DNA of 64,000 nt from Salipaludibacillus agaradhaerens. GTDB taxonomy: Bacteria > Bacillota > Bacilli > Bacillales > Salisediminibacteriaceae. Under the pieces are notes generated by a model. The model was not told the DNA's origin and did no database searches. It saw only the letters and a list, made by a program, of their open reading frames with translations. Location: NCBI RefSeq assembly GCF_002019735.1, contig NZ_KV917378.1, positions 3,002,869 to 3,066,868 of the forward strand, read 5' to 3'. This document shows, one piece after another, positions 1 to 7,920 of this stretch. Each line of letters begins with the position of its first letter. Positions within the stretch are counted from its first letter, which is position 1. The position numbers and the translations under genes are program-made.

Positions 1-680
1 TGCGTCATGTGGGCGAAGCAGTAGAAAGCAAGGATATGACGACCGAGGAAGATAGTGAGGATATGTCATTAATGAAAGCTTTATCAGCCCCAGCGACAGC
101 TATTTTTTTATTATTATTGCAACCGACTGCTGGTATTGTGATTGATCCTTTGTTTGCCCTTCCTGCCGGTGGCGTTGTAGGCACTCTTGTTATGGAAAAG
201 GGCAGCTATTTAAATCAATATATTCAATCGGGATTAAGTAAAATGGCAGGAGTGGCAATTTTATTGTTAGGAACAGGGACATTGGCTGGCGTGATTTCGA
301 ACTCAGCTATCATTGGACACATTTTAAATGGTATTGACACCTTTCATATTCCAGCTTACGTTCTAGCACCTTTATCAGGCATTATTATGTCAGGTGCTAC
401 AGGTTCAACAGCTGCCGGGACCGCTGTGGCCGGAAGTGTGTTTGCACCGACAATGATGGAATTGGGGCTGCATGGTTTAGCAGGGGCAGCCATGGTCAAT
501 GCAGGTGCTACCGTACTCGATCATATGCCCCATGGAACGTACTTTCATATTACGCGTTCAAGCGTTCATATGGGTATGAAAGAGCGCTTTAAGCTGTTGC
601 CGTATGAGACTGTGATCGGTTTAGTGCTTGCCGTCGTGTCAACGCTTATTTTTGGCGTGTTAGGTGTCCTATTTTTATAA
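1..680 (+). CDS. GntP-family permease, C-terminal part (5' truncated by window edge)
   Basis: This is the C-terminal part of a polytopic inner-membrane permease of the GntP (gluconate:H+ symporter) type; the frame stays open to the window edge, so the start lies outside. The visible 224 or so residues hold several hydrophobic segments separated by Gly/Ala/Ser-rich re-entrant-like stretches (SGATGSTAAG near the middle, NAGATVLDHMPHG later). Such stretches are typical of the ion-transporter superfamily to which GntP belongs. The substrate cannot be read from this part; gluconate or another hydroxy-acid is the family default. A strong hairpin terminator follows, and the next gene is convergent. 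The family call is moderately sure. Confidence 0.6.
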   Translation, partial: RHVGEAVESKDMTTEEDSEDMSLMKALSAPATAIFLLLLQPTAGIVIDPLFALPAGGVVGTLVMEKGSYLNQYIQSGLSKMAGVAILLLGTGTLAGVISNSAIIGHILNGIDTFHIPAYVLAPLSGIIMSGATGSTAAGTAVAGSVFAPTMMELGLHGLAGAAMVNAGATVLDHMPHGTYFHITRSSVHMGMKERFKLLPYETVIGLVLAVVSTLIFGVLGVLFL

Positions 681-744
681 GGAAAGCTAACCAGTGAGTG
701 ATTAAAGGGAATACAAGAGCACAGGCAAACGCCATTCGGAATAT

Positions 745-785
745 GGCGTACAGCTATCTCGTGTAGCTGTACGCCTTTTTTCTTT
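745..785 (+). terminator. Rho-independent terminator after the GntP-type gene
   Basis: A 12-bp perfect stem (GGCGTACAGCTA at 745-756 with its complement at 764-775) has a 7-nt loop and is followed by a T-rich run. It lies between convergent genes. Confidence 0.85.
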
Positions 786-795
786 TTGGGGAGTG

Positions 796-1941
796 TTAGG
801 GCTTTATATGTTCTAAAATAATCTGTTCACTATGTGCTGCGATGAGAGGGAGATCCATATCGTCTGTGAGTTCTCCCCATAAACGTGTTAGCTCTCGTTC
901 TGTTTGTCTGTCTTCCACATAGTGTTCTAAAAAGAATAAAGCCGTTCTTAAAGCTAAAAAAAGGTGAGAAGTGAAGCGTGTTTTTTTCGTGATTTGCAGA
1001 CCTTTATGAATAGCAGCTCTTCCTGTCACAACCTGTTCCTGGGTAATGAAAAACAACCCTTGAATGACATAGTACAATCCTAGTTCTCGTTGATACGGTC
1101 TTTCTGCAAAAAATACCGCCATTTTTTTCATAAGGATTTCAAATTTGGTCGGCTGCTTTTGAGCTATGCTCAAGAACATATGCATGAGCTGTAAGTAAGG
1201 ATAAAAGCCGTGACTGACAGAAGAGACATTGTTATCAGCCTCTGTTAAATAGTGTTCAGCTTTAGCGAGGTCGCCTACCCATATGGCGAAATGCGGTGCC
1301 GCTAACGTTTGTGCTTCGTCAATGGAACGAGTGGAAAATAGCTGATTTTGTAAGGACTGTTCAAATGCACGAAACAACCTCTGGCATTGCACGTCATCAC
1401 AAAAAATAAAAGCTACATGAAATACATATAAAGCTTTTTCAGAAAAAGGGAGCTCTTGATCATAGAGAATAGCTTGAAAATCACCTTTTATAAAGGCTTT
1501 ATGAAACCTCAGCCATTCATCTAACGAGATGCCAAATGCCTTGTTTAAAACTAATGCCTCTAAGGCTTCTCCTTGCCCATATAAATGATATTTTGAATAA
1601 AGCTGTGAGGCGATCTGCTTAAATTCGTCATCGTGGGCTAAAGGTGAATTTTCTTCATGTTCATGAAGGATCAGTTGATAGCCGTAGCCTTTAATTGTTT
1701 CAATGCTAACATATTGCTCCCAAGGCTTTAATTTTTTCCTAAGGCGATAAATATGGTCATCGACAGTGCGGTCACTGGGGGATTCTAACGGCCAGACTGC
1801 GTCAAGCAGTGCATCGCGACTAAATGACTTGCCGTCATGTATATATAAATAATGAAGTAACGCATACTCTTTTCGTAAAAAAGTAATCGTGTCATTGCCG
1901 TGCGTTACAGTTAAATCATTTGGTTGAAAAATAAACGTCAT
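796..1941 (-). CDS. Winged-helix transcriptional regulator with helical C-terminal domain
   Basis: Residues 1-95 form an OmpR/PhoB-type winged helix (Trans_reg_C): the 'RDALLDAVW' and 'TVDDHIYRLRKKL' helices are followed by the 'IKGYGYQL' wing. There is no receiver domain in front. Residues 100-381 are predicted helical and resemble the TPR-like repeats of SARP/AfsR-type regulators, without clear motifs. It is therefore likely a one-component regulator that senses through its C-terminal half. The gene is convergent with the GntP-type permease, so a regulatory link to it is only possible. The ATG is preceded by an AGAGGTGAC ribosome-binding site. Target and ligand are unknown. Confidence 0.65.
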   Translation of the reverse strand: MTFIFQPNDLTVTHGNDTITFLRKEYALLHYLYIHDGKSFSRDALLDAVWPLESPSDRTVDDHIYRLRKKLKPWEQYVSIETIKGYGYQLILHEHEENSPLAHDDEFKQIASQLYSKYHLYGQGEALEALVLNKAFGISLDEWLRFHKAFIKGDFQAILYDQELPFSEKALYVFHVAFIFCDDVQCQRLFRAFEQSLQNQLFSTRSIDEAQTLAAPHFAIWVGDLAKAEHYLTEADNNVSSVSHGFYPYLQLMHMFLSIAQKQPTKFEILMKKMAVFFAERPYQRELGLYYVIQGLFFITQEQVVTGRAAIHKGLQITKKTRFTSHLFLALRTALFFLEHYVEDRQTERELTRLWGELTDDMDLPLIAAHSEQIILEHIKP

Positions 1942-2174
1942 AATATAATGTCACCTCTTTTATTAAGCATGTTCCGACGCTATAGTATGACAGAATGATA
2001 TTCTTCTATCTCTTGTTTGAATCATGCTGATTTAAACGTGACAGGAAATTTTACCTGACTTCATATTATCACTCTAGAACGTGGGAATCTATCGAGTACT
2101 TTAATAAGATATATAGACAAGGACTTTGTTGTAGACAAGTGATGGTAGTGTAGGGAGTGGATGAATTAGACTAA

Positions 2175-2414
2175 ACGATAGATTTAATTTTCAACAAAGC
2201 CCTGATTAAAGATGATAGCGGAACAATTGTAGATATTGATCTGAATATAATTGAGAATGAACTAGGATATGTTTCTAAAGAATATAAAGAACTTCTAGAA
2301 GATTCAACCACTTGGCGGAAACCTATGCAATTTTCAAATAACATCGACCAGACGCCTCCTGTGCCGCCCATCAACATAGGGGTATCAAAAAAACACATAA
2401 AGAATCATCAGTAA
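2175..2414 (+). pseudogene. Decayed C-terminal coding remnant
   Basis: An open frame follows a TAA at 2172 and encodes about 79 residues with protein-like composition (ELGYVSKEYKELLED, then QTPPVPPINIG, ending in IKNHQ), but it has no usable start codon or ribosome-binding site. It therefore looks like the surviving 3' end of a larger gene. The reverse-strand ORF over the same bases has no such quality. The Pro-rich tail is reminiscent of secreted or toxin-like proteins, but I do not recognise the family. Confidence 0.4.
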
Positions 2415-2426
2415 TTCCCTTTCATG

Positions 2427-2520
2427 ATTAGAGAGGTTGCACTGTGAAGGAGGTTCTTATAAGCTAGTTAGAGATAGTGACAGATATATCACGATAGATA
2501 TGGCAGGTGACGGAATCTGA
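2427..2520 (+). pseudogene. Second short coding remnant
   Basis: A short frame ending in a stop at 2518-2520 reads SYKLVRDSDRYITIDMAGDGI. It has coding-like composition but no start. It is probably debris from the same degraded locus as the remnant just upstream. Confidence 0.25.
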
Positions 2521-2591
2521 AACGGTTAGTAGGGCTCTTTTTTAGAGACGAGGCGACGAGTGAGAAGGAGAGCCAATCAGGGAAAAAAGCG

Positions 2592-2798
2592 TTGTATATC
2601 ACGTGTCTGTATCTCGTTGTTGCATTGTTTTTCTATTCACGATACAACTTGTGGCGAGAAGGAATTGAGCTGTTTTTTGTCCTTTTAGTCCCTATGGGCG
2701 TGTTGATTTATGTGCTAAGTAATGCCATGATCGCAAAAAGGTGGCGCAGTAAAAATATATCAGAGATAACCGTCCGTAAGATTCCTGGCTCAAAATAG
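2592..2798 (+). CDS. Small two-helix membrane protein, possibly a remnant
   Basis: This 68-residue frame has two hydrophobic helices (residues 4-15 and 27-46) and a basic tail. The only start available is a TTG at 2592 with no well-placed ribosome-binding site, and the frame is open for about 80 nt further upstream without an ATG or GTG. That suggests a truncated gene. Its last ten codons (ITVRKIPGSK) are supplied by the start of an interspersed family A repeat, so the native C-terminus may have been replaced. No function can be assigned. Confidence 0.3.
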   Translation: MYITCLYLVVALFFYSRYNLWREGIELFFVLLVPMGVLIYVLSNAMIAKRWRSKNISEITVRKIPGSK

Positions 2799-2854
2799 AG
2801 AGCCGAGGTAAATCTAATAATGTCCAGATTCGCTCAACTTTCAATCAGTGGGAT
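2765..2854 (+). repeat. Family A interspersed repeat, copy 1 (lacks right arm)
   Basis: It begins ATAACCGTCCGTAA and continues through AAAATAGAGAG, AATGTCC and GATTCGCTCAACT to the CAATCAGTGGGA arm. The complementary CCCACTGATTG arm is missing. Seven other loci in this window share the same order of blocks. Confidence 0.7.
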
Positions 2855-2955
2855 TTGCAGAAGAATACCAGACCGTTATGAATACTCAGTTGCAGGAAAG
2901 AACCGGTGAACGGTTGCGGTGCTTACAAAAGAAGGTCACAAACCGGTTAAAAAGT

Positions 2956-3296
2956 GTTATTGATTCCCCCTCTGGGATGGTGAGGCTTCGTTCCTATCGG
3001 TTGGGGGATCAGATCTGAAAAATAGACGGAGAAAGTCCCCTTAAACAGTCATTAGCTATGATAATAGCTTAAATAGACGGAGAGATTCCGTTAATTACCC
3101 GAAAAATCTGGGAAATGGGACGTTTTGCTTTACATAATCGGAAAAATTCCTCTTATATTTTCAAAAATGCGTTTTTTTCAGCATCTAACCGAAAAATCTC
3201 CGCTTATTTTACTCTCACTTATGACACGACGATTGACCAAACCTCTTATCTAAAGGAAAAGACATTTAAACTGAGGTTTTTATTAATGACAAGCCT
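2956..3296 (+). repeat. Family B 340-bp repeat, copy 1
   Basis: This segment aligns along its length with 44311-44660. Shared blocks are a left hairpin around CTCTGGGATGGTGAGG, GATCTGAAAAATAGACGG, CATTAGCTATGA, GCTTAAATAGACGGAG, CCGAAAAATCTCCGCTTA, TTTTACTCTCACT and TTAATGACA. Inside it, a short unit (AAATAGACGGAGA) occurs directly and also inverted (TCTCCGCTTATTT). Confidence 0.7.
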
Positions 3297-3692
3297 ACCT
3301 ATTAGGAATGTTCCAAGTTATGTTATGCAAAGAACAGTCCCTTTACAATGGATAATTCAGGTGTTAATCCGTCTAAATTCACCTTTAATCGGGTATTCTC
3401 TCTTCTTTGGCTCTAAACAACTAGAATTATGACATTAATAATTTGAAAATAGGCAAGCAATGAACCAGTAAACATACTAAATTTAAATATTTTATTCACT
3501 AAAAGACTGTAACATAAAGGAAAAATAAAGTAGTGAGTTACTGGAGGGAGCCACGACCTTTTCCCTCAGAAAGCAATGTTAATAAAAGGGCTGATTTAAT
3601 GGATACAGTGACTAATACTTAGCATTGCCAGCCTAACGACTAACATTTACTTAATCAGAAGCTACAGCTAAGGTTTAAATAGGGGGGAAATC
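3297..3692. other. Intergenic, no gene seen
   Basis: AT-rich sequence downstream of the family B repeat. The only open frame (3115-3432) runs through the repeat and is not credible. Apart from the AGGGGGGAAA ribosome-binding site of the next gene I see no clear signal. Confidence 0.5.
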
Positions 3693-4520
3693 ATGAAGGT
3701 GGCGTTAGTAACTGGAACAAATAGCGGATTCGGGCTCCTTATTTGTCTAGAGCTTTTAAAGGCAGATTTTCATGTTGTAGCCACTATGAGGACGATCGAA
3801 AATAGTGGGGAGCTCTTACAGCGGGCGGAAGAACTTGAACTACAGGCATATTTAGATGTGAAAACAATGGATGTAACGAATCACAACCACATTAGCTCAG
3901 TTAAGCAAGAGGTGGAGAAGACATATGGGCACGTGGACGTGTTAGTCAATAATGCAGGTTATTGCCAAGGAGGTTTCTTGGAGGATGTGTCATTGACTGA
4001 ATGGCGAGCACAATTTGACGTCAATGTAGATGGGGTGTTTCGTGTGACCCAAGCCTTTCTTCCGTTACTAAAAGCATCCACCTCAGCACGGATTATTAAT
4101 ATAAGCAGTGTCAGTGGGTTGTTCGGTTTTCCAGGATTGTCGTCCTATTGCAGTTCTAAATTTGCCCTTGAAGGACTAAGTGAAAGCCTACGGTTGGAAT
4201 TACTTCCTGACAAAATCTATGTGTCCTTAGTTGAACCAGGTTCTTATAAGACACGTATTTGGAAGAAAAGTTTAGCTCATATAGAGGCAGGTAAGATGAA
4301 TGATACGCCTTTTAAACGAACCGTTTTAAAGGAAGCAGAGAGGTCAGCATCAACAGAAGCAGATCCTGTTGACGTAGCACGCTTAACGGCTTCGATTGCA
4401 TGTGCCAAAAAACCGAAGTTCCGTTATCCTATTGGTAAAGGAGTTAAACAGCTGTTTCATATAAAAAAATATGTGCCGCAGAGCTGGATTGAAAAAGTTG
4501 TCATGAGAAAATTACGGTAA
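3693..4520 (+). CDS. Short-chain dehydrogenase/reductase (classical SDR)
   Basis: This is an NAD(P)-dependent oxidoreductase with a Rossmann fold. It shows the cofactor motif TGTNSGFG (residues 7-14), NNAG (86-89), the catalytic Ser near 139 in 'NISSVSG', and the YxxxK pair Y152/K156. The length (275) is normal for a classical SDR. The C-terminal third is basic and could contact membrane or lipid, as in retinol/hydroxysteroid-type SDRs, but the substrate is unknown. The ATG sits behind a strong AGGGGGGAAA ribosome-binding site. It stands alone between repeat DNA and the argS leader. Confidence 0.85.
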   Translation: MKVALVTGTNSGFGLLICLELLKADFHVVATMRTIENSGELLQRAEELELQAYLDVKTMDVTNHNHISSVKQEVEKTYGHVDVLVNNAGYCQGGFLEDVSLTEWRAQFDVNVDGVFRVTQAFLPLLKASTSARIINISSVSGLFGFPGLSSYCSSKFALEGLSESLRLELLPDKIYVSLVEPGSYKTRIWKKSLAHIEAGKMNDTPFKRTVLKEAERSASTEADPVDVARLTASIACAKKPKFRYPIGKGVKQLFHIKKYVPQSWIEKVVMRKLR

Positions 4521-4574
4521 GTACTTGTTTTTCTTTCCTAGGATTGATAGTATATATAGTAATATTTTTCTAGG

Positions 4575-4840
4575 AAAAAGATATTCAATCGATGATAAAG
4601 AAAGTAGTGCTATAGAAGGGATTAGCGAATCAGGGGCGGTGAGAGCCTGATACCGGCTATCGCATGAAACGCACTTTTGAGATGCTTTTCTGAACGTCAT
4701 TAAACACAGTAGGAAAAGCCGGGTTAGCCCGTTAACGCGATAAGTGGCTTCTATATTTAATGCTAGAAGCAATGTGAGTGGTACCGCGCGAGTTTTCAAG
4801 CTCTCGTCTCTTTAAATTTTTAAAGAGGCGGGAGCTTTTA
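4575..4840 (+). promoter_or_regulatory. T-box riboswitch leader of argS
   Basis: This long leader contains an AGTAGTG box near 4593 and the T-box core GTGAGTGGTACCGCG at 4774-4788. The core is followed by a terminator hairpin whose arms are AGCTCTCGTCTCTTT (from 4799) and AAAGAGGCGGGAGCT, with a T-run. A CGC triplet at 4670-4672 (followed by A) is a reasonable specifier for tRNA-Arg, but the fold was not computed. It would let uncharged tRNA-Arg switch transcription of argS on. Confidence 0.88.
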
Positions 4841-4863
4841 TTATGGTTAAAGGAGGAATCTGA

Positions 4864-6546
4864 ATGAATTTAAAACACGACATGGCTAACGTTATTTATC
4901 ATGCATTGGAAGGAAAGGTTGAAACGGAGCGTGTCTACCAATTGATTGAAACACCGAAACATGCCCATTTAGGAGATCTGGCGTTTCCTTGCTTTCAATT
5001 AGCCAGCGTTTTTCGAATGCCACCTAACGAACTGGCGACGAACTTAGCGGTACATTTGACATCTCCGTGGATAGAACACGTTGAGACGGCTGGTGGCTAC
5101 CTGAATATTTTCCTAAAACGTTCGTATGTCACGTCACATGTGATTAACGAGGTAAATACTCTCTCAGAAGCTTATGGTGCTTCACGGATGGGGGAAGGGC
5201 ATGCTTTGACGATAGATTATTCCTCACCAAACATAGCGAAACCCTTTTCCATGGGGCATTTACGGTCAACGGTTATTGGACATGCATTAGCACAGCTAGC
5301 AGAGAAATGCGGGTATAAAACAGTTAAAATTAACCACGTTGGTGATTGGGGGACACAATTCGGCAAGCTTATGGCGGCTTATTTAAGATGGGGAGATGAA
5401 GCCCAAGTGAAAGCAAACCCTATTCATGAATTGCTAACACTGTACGCTCGTTTTCATGAGGAGGCAGAGCACTCACCAGAGTTAAATGATGAAGGACGTT
5501 ATTGGTTCAAAAAGCTTGAGGAAGGTGATCGTGAAGCCGTGTCATTATGGACATGGTTTCGAGAAGAATCGCTGCAAGCTTTTTCCACAATTTACGAAAC
5601 GCTTGGCATTACTTTTGACTCCTATGATGGAGAAGCCTTTTATAACGATAAAATGGATGACGCCGTGCGTCTCCTGAGAGATAAGGGCTTATTAGTTGAG
5701 TCCGATGGGGCGGTAGTGGTGCCATTAGAAGGGCTGCCGCCGTGTTTGATCAAGAAACGAGATGGGACAACACTTTATGCCACGCGTGACTTAGCTGCTG
5801 CCATTTATCGTTACCATACATATGAGTTTACGAAGTCTTTATATGTGGTTGGAAACGAGCAAAGCTTACATTTTCAGCAGCTATTCAAGGTGTTAAAGAA
5901 AATGGGTTATACATGGGCTGACACAATGAATCACATCTCGTTTGGTATGATGTTAACCGACGGGAAGAAAATGTCTACGCGAAAAGGGCAAGTGATCTTA
6001 TTAGAGGAGGTCATGAATGAAGCAGTGGCTCTTGCATTGGCCAATATTGAAGAAAAAAACCCGTCACTGGCTAATAAAGATGAGGTCGCAAAGCAAGTAG
6101 GTATTGGGGCTATAGTCTTTCATGACTTAAAGCACGACCGCAGACATGATATTGCCTTCTCATTGTCAGAGATGTTGAAATATGAAGGGGAAACTGGCCC
6201 TTATGTCCAATACACACACGCAAGAACGGCTTCTTTACTTGAAAAAGGTGGCTATAAGGAGACACCTGATATTGTCAAAATAACAGATGAGTCTTCTTGG
6301 CCAGTCATTAAGTACTTAATGGCCTTTCCTGAGGTGATAGAGCGAGCTTTTAATCAACACGATCCTTCACAGGTTGCTAAGTTTATTATTGACTTGGCAC
6401 AGGCGTTTAATCATTACTACGGAACAGTTAAAATACTGGCAGACGATGATGAGAAGGAGAGTCGACTTGCTCTTGTATCATCGGTTAAAGTGGTCTTACA
6501 TGAAGGATTGCGTTTATTAGGTATTAAAGCACCAAATAATATGTAA
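4864..6546 (+). CDS. argS: Arginyl-tRNA synthetase
   Basis: A class I synthetase that charges tRNA-Arg with arginine in the cytoplasm. The N-terminal additional domain (about residues 1-110) is followed by the HIGH-type motif in 'SPNIAKPFSMGHLRST' (near 125-140). The KMSKS-type loop 'GKKMSTRKG' is near 370, followed by the helical DALR anticodon-binding domain. The length of 560 matches Bacillus ArgS. The ATG follows AAAGGAGGAATCTGA. Expression is most likely controlled by the T-box leader directly upstream. Confidence 0.96.
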   Translation: MNLKHDMANVIYHALEGKVETERVYQLIETPKHAHLGDLAFPCFQLASVFRMPPNELATNLAVHLTSPWIEHVETAGGYLNIFLKRSYVTSHVINEVNTLSEAYGASRMGEGHALTIDYSSPNIAKPFSMGHLRSTVIGHALAQLAEKCGYKTVKINHVGDWGTQFGKLMAAYLRWGDEAQVKANPIHELLTLYARFHEEAEHSPELNDEGRYWFKKLEEGDREAVSLWTWFREESLQAFSTIYETLGITFDSYDGEAFYNDKMDDAVRLLRDKGLLVESDGAVVVPLEGLPPCLIKKRDGTTLYATRDLAAAIYRYHTYEFTKSLYVVGNEQSLHFQQLFKVLKKMGYTWADTMNHISFGMMLTDGKKMSTRKGQVILLEEVMNEAVALALANIEEKNPSLANKDEVAKQVGIGAIVFHDLKHDRRHDIAFSLSEMLKYEGETGPYVQYTHARTASLLEKGGYKETPDIVKITDESSWPVIKYLMAFPEVIERAFNQHDPSQVAKFIIDLAQAFNHYYGTVKILADDDEKESRLALVSSVKVVLHEGLRLLGIKAPNNM

Positions 6547-6844
6547 ATCAGCTCTTTGGGAAATATTACGTTTTTATTATGAAAATAGTCAAGTGTTAAC
6601 ACGCTTAAGGAGTTATTTATTTTTGTTCTAATGGTAAAAATCACTAAGTCCATCCTCCTTCTATCGATGTCGAAAAAACAATCATTATGTCGATTGAAGT
6701 CGAATTTTCCCCGATGAGATGTTTCGTTTTACAGATGTTGGTTTAAGCGAGCCTATGCTAGAATTGGTAATCGTAAAAGCTAAATGAACGTGAAGCGAAA
6801 GAGGCTGTTTAATTGATTGAGAGATTAAAGGATGGGGGAGCAAC
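6547..6844. other. Intergenic, no gene seen
   Basis: A 298-nt spacer. A 22-codon frame starting ATG TTT CGT at about 6719 ends before the next gene and has no ribosome-binding site. No terminator is obvious after argS. Confidence 0.4.
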
Positions 6845-7717
6845 GTGAAAAAACTAATGATGACACTCACTATTGGGACTGTGCTTGTGGGATGCGGATT
6901 GAATGATGACGATGGAAGTGGAGAAGGCAACGAACACAACGCATCTACAGAAGAGAATAAGCCATCAGCCGAAGAGATGGCTGACTATAGTGGTTTATTC
7001 CAAAGTGACTCTTCTAGAGATGTACTGGCAGAAATTACTCTTTCCCCTTCAGAAAATCACCAAATTCCCACAGTGGCCATTGATGAGCCATTCCCAGAAG
7101 ATGAAGCTGAAGATTACAATCATTCCGAACGTGAAATTGCCAAAGAATATATGGATGATAACGGCAGAATTTATTTCCCGCTAAAGGATCACCCATTTAG
7201 AAACATTACCAGTGTTGATGGCACAACTACTTATTTAGCAAATTATCATGATAGCTTTATTCATTTGCTTGATGCAGAAGCGTATGTCTTAGATGACGAT
7301 ATGATAGAGGAAGCCTACCACTTTTTTATTACTTATTCTAGTGATGGAAATTATCGAACGTGGGAAGAAGCATCTAATTTAGAGAGGGGGATCATGCAAA
7401 TGATTTACCTCACCGCCCCCAATGTGAACGAGTTAGGAGAATTACTCGCACAAGATATCTATGCTGGAGACGACTTCGTGCAGATCAATCACACATTCAC
7501 TAACATCGGATCACCAAACATGATTTTACCTACAGCACAAACGACGACCGATATGCCATTATTTGAAGATATGCTTAAAATTCATGTCCTCTGGGGAGAA
7601 CTAGGTCAATTTGAACAACCAGAAGAAAATAAAGAAGCATACACAGCCCTCTACAACGATTTACATCTGGAAATGACAAATATGGTAGGGACTATAAACA
7701 CGACATTGGCTAAATAA
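6845..7717 (+). CDS. Acidic lipoprotein of unknown function
   Basis: A lipoprotein signal peptide (MKKLMMTLTIGTVLVGC) ends in the lipobox LVGC with Cys17 as the lipidation site. An acidic, Asp/Glu/Asn-rich linker (about 18-50) follows, then a compact domain to residue 290. I do not recognise the domain. Its many acidic residues fit an extracellular protein of an alkaliphile or halophile. The start is a GTG behind GGATGGGGGAG. It is monocistronic and ends at a strong terminator shared with the convergent gene. Confidence 0.7.
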   Translation: MKKLMMTLTIGTVLVGCGLNDDDGSGEGNEHNASTEENKPSAEEMADYSGLFQSDSSRDVLAEITLSPSENHQIPTVAIDEPFPEDEAEDYNHSEREIAKEYMDDNGRIYFPLKDHPFRNITSVDGTTTYLANYHDSFIHLLDAEAYVLDDDMIEEAYHFFITYSSDGNYRTWEEASNLERGIMQMIYLTAPNVNELGELLAQDIYAGDDFVQINHTFTNIGSPNMILPTAQTTTDMPLFEDMLKIHVLWGELGQFEQPEENKEAYTALYNDLHLEMTNMVGTINTTLAK

Positions 7718-7726
7718 AAGGGGGAA

Positions 7727-7755
7727 GAGAGGGGGCAATTGCCCCCTCTCTTTGA
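7727..7755 (+). terminator. Terminator after the lipoprotein gene
   Basis: A perfect 10-bp stem (GAGAGGGGGC and its complement) has an AATT loop and is followed by TTTGATGATC. It is immediately downstream of the lipoprotein stop codon. Confidence 0.75.
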
Positions 7756-7830
7756 TGATCAGAATGTGTCTGGGAATTTAGGGGAGTGCTCAAAAGTCGG
7801 GGTGTGATGGTATAACATGACGATGTGCTA

Positions 7831-7920
7831 CTAAAATCCGGCGGGAGTTGCTGAAAACTGCGCCAGTTCTGCTGAAAAATGAGGATTAGTTACTGAAAAA
7901 CCGCTAGTTAATGCGGGAGC
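7831..7920 (+). repeat. Family C GTTGCTGAAAA repeat, locus 1 (inside a coding 3' end)
   Basis: Three degenerate units (GAGTTGCTGAAAA, GTTCTGCTGAAAAAT, TTAGTTACTGAAAAA) lie head to tail on the + strand. They make up the last 28 or so codons of the minus-strand gene. Related arrays lie at 25617-25765 and 52585-52715. Confidence 0.6.

Noticed and set aside
2171-2398. 75-codon minus-strand frame
   Set aside because: The opposite strand has the protein-like remnant; this is its shadow.
3115-3432. 105-codon open frame on the + strand
   Set aside because: It runs through family B repeat sequence, has no ribosome-binding site, and its homologous stretch at 44 kb is not open in the same frame.
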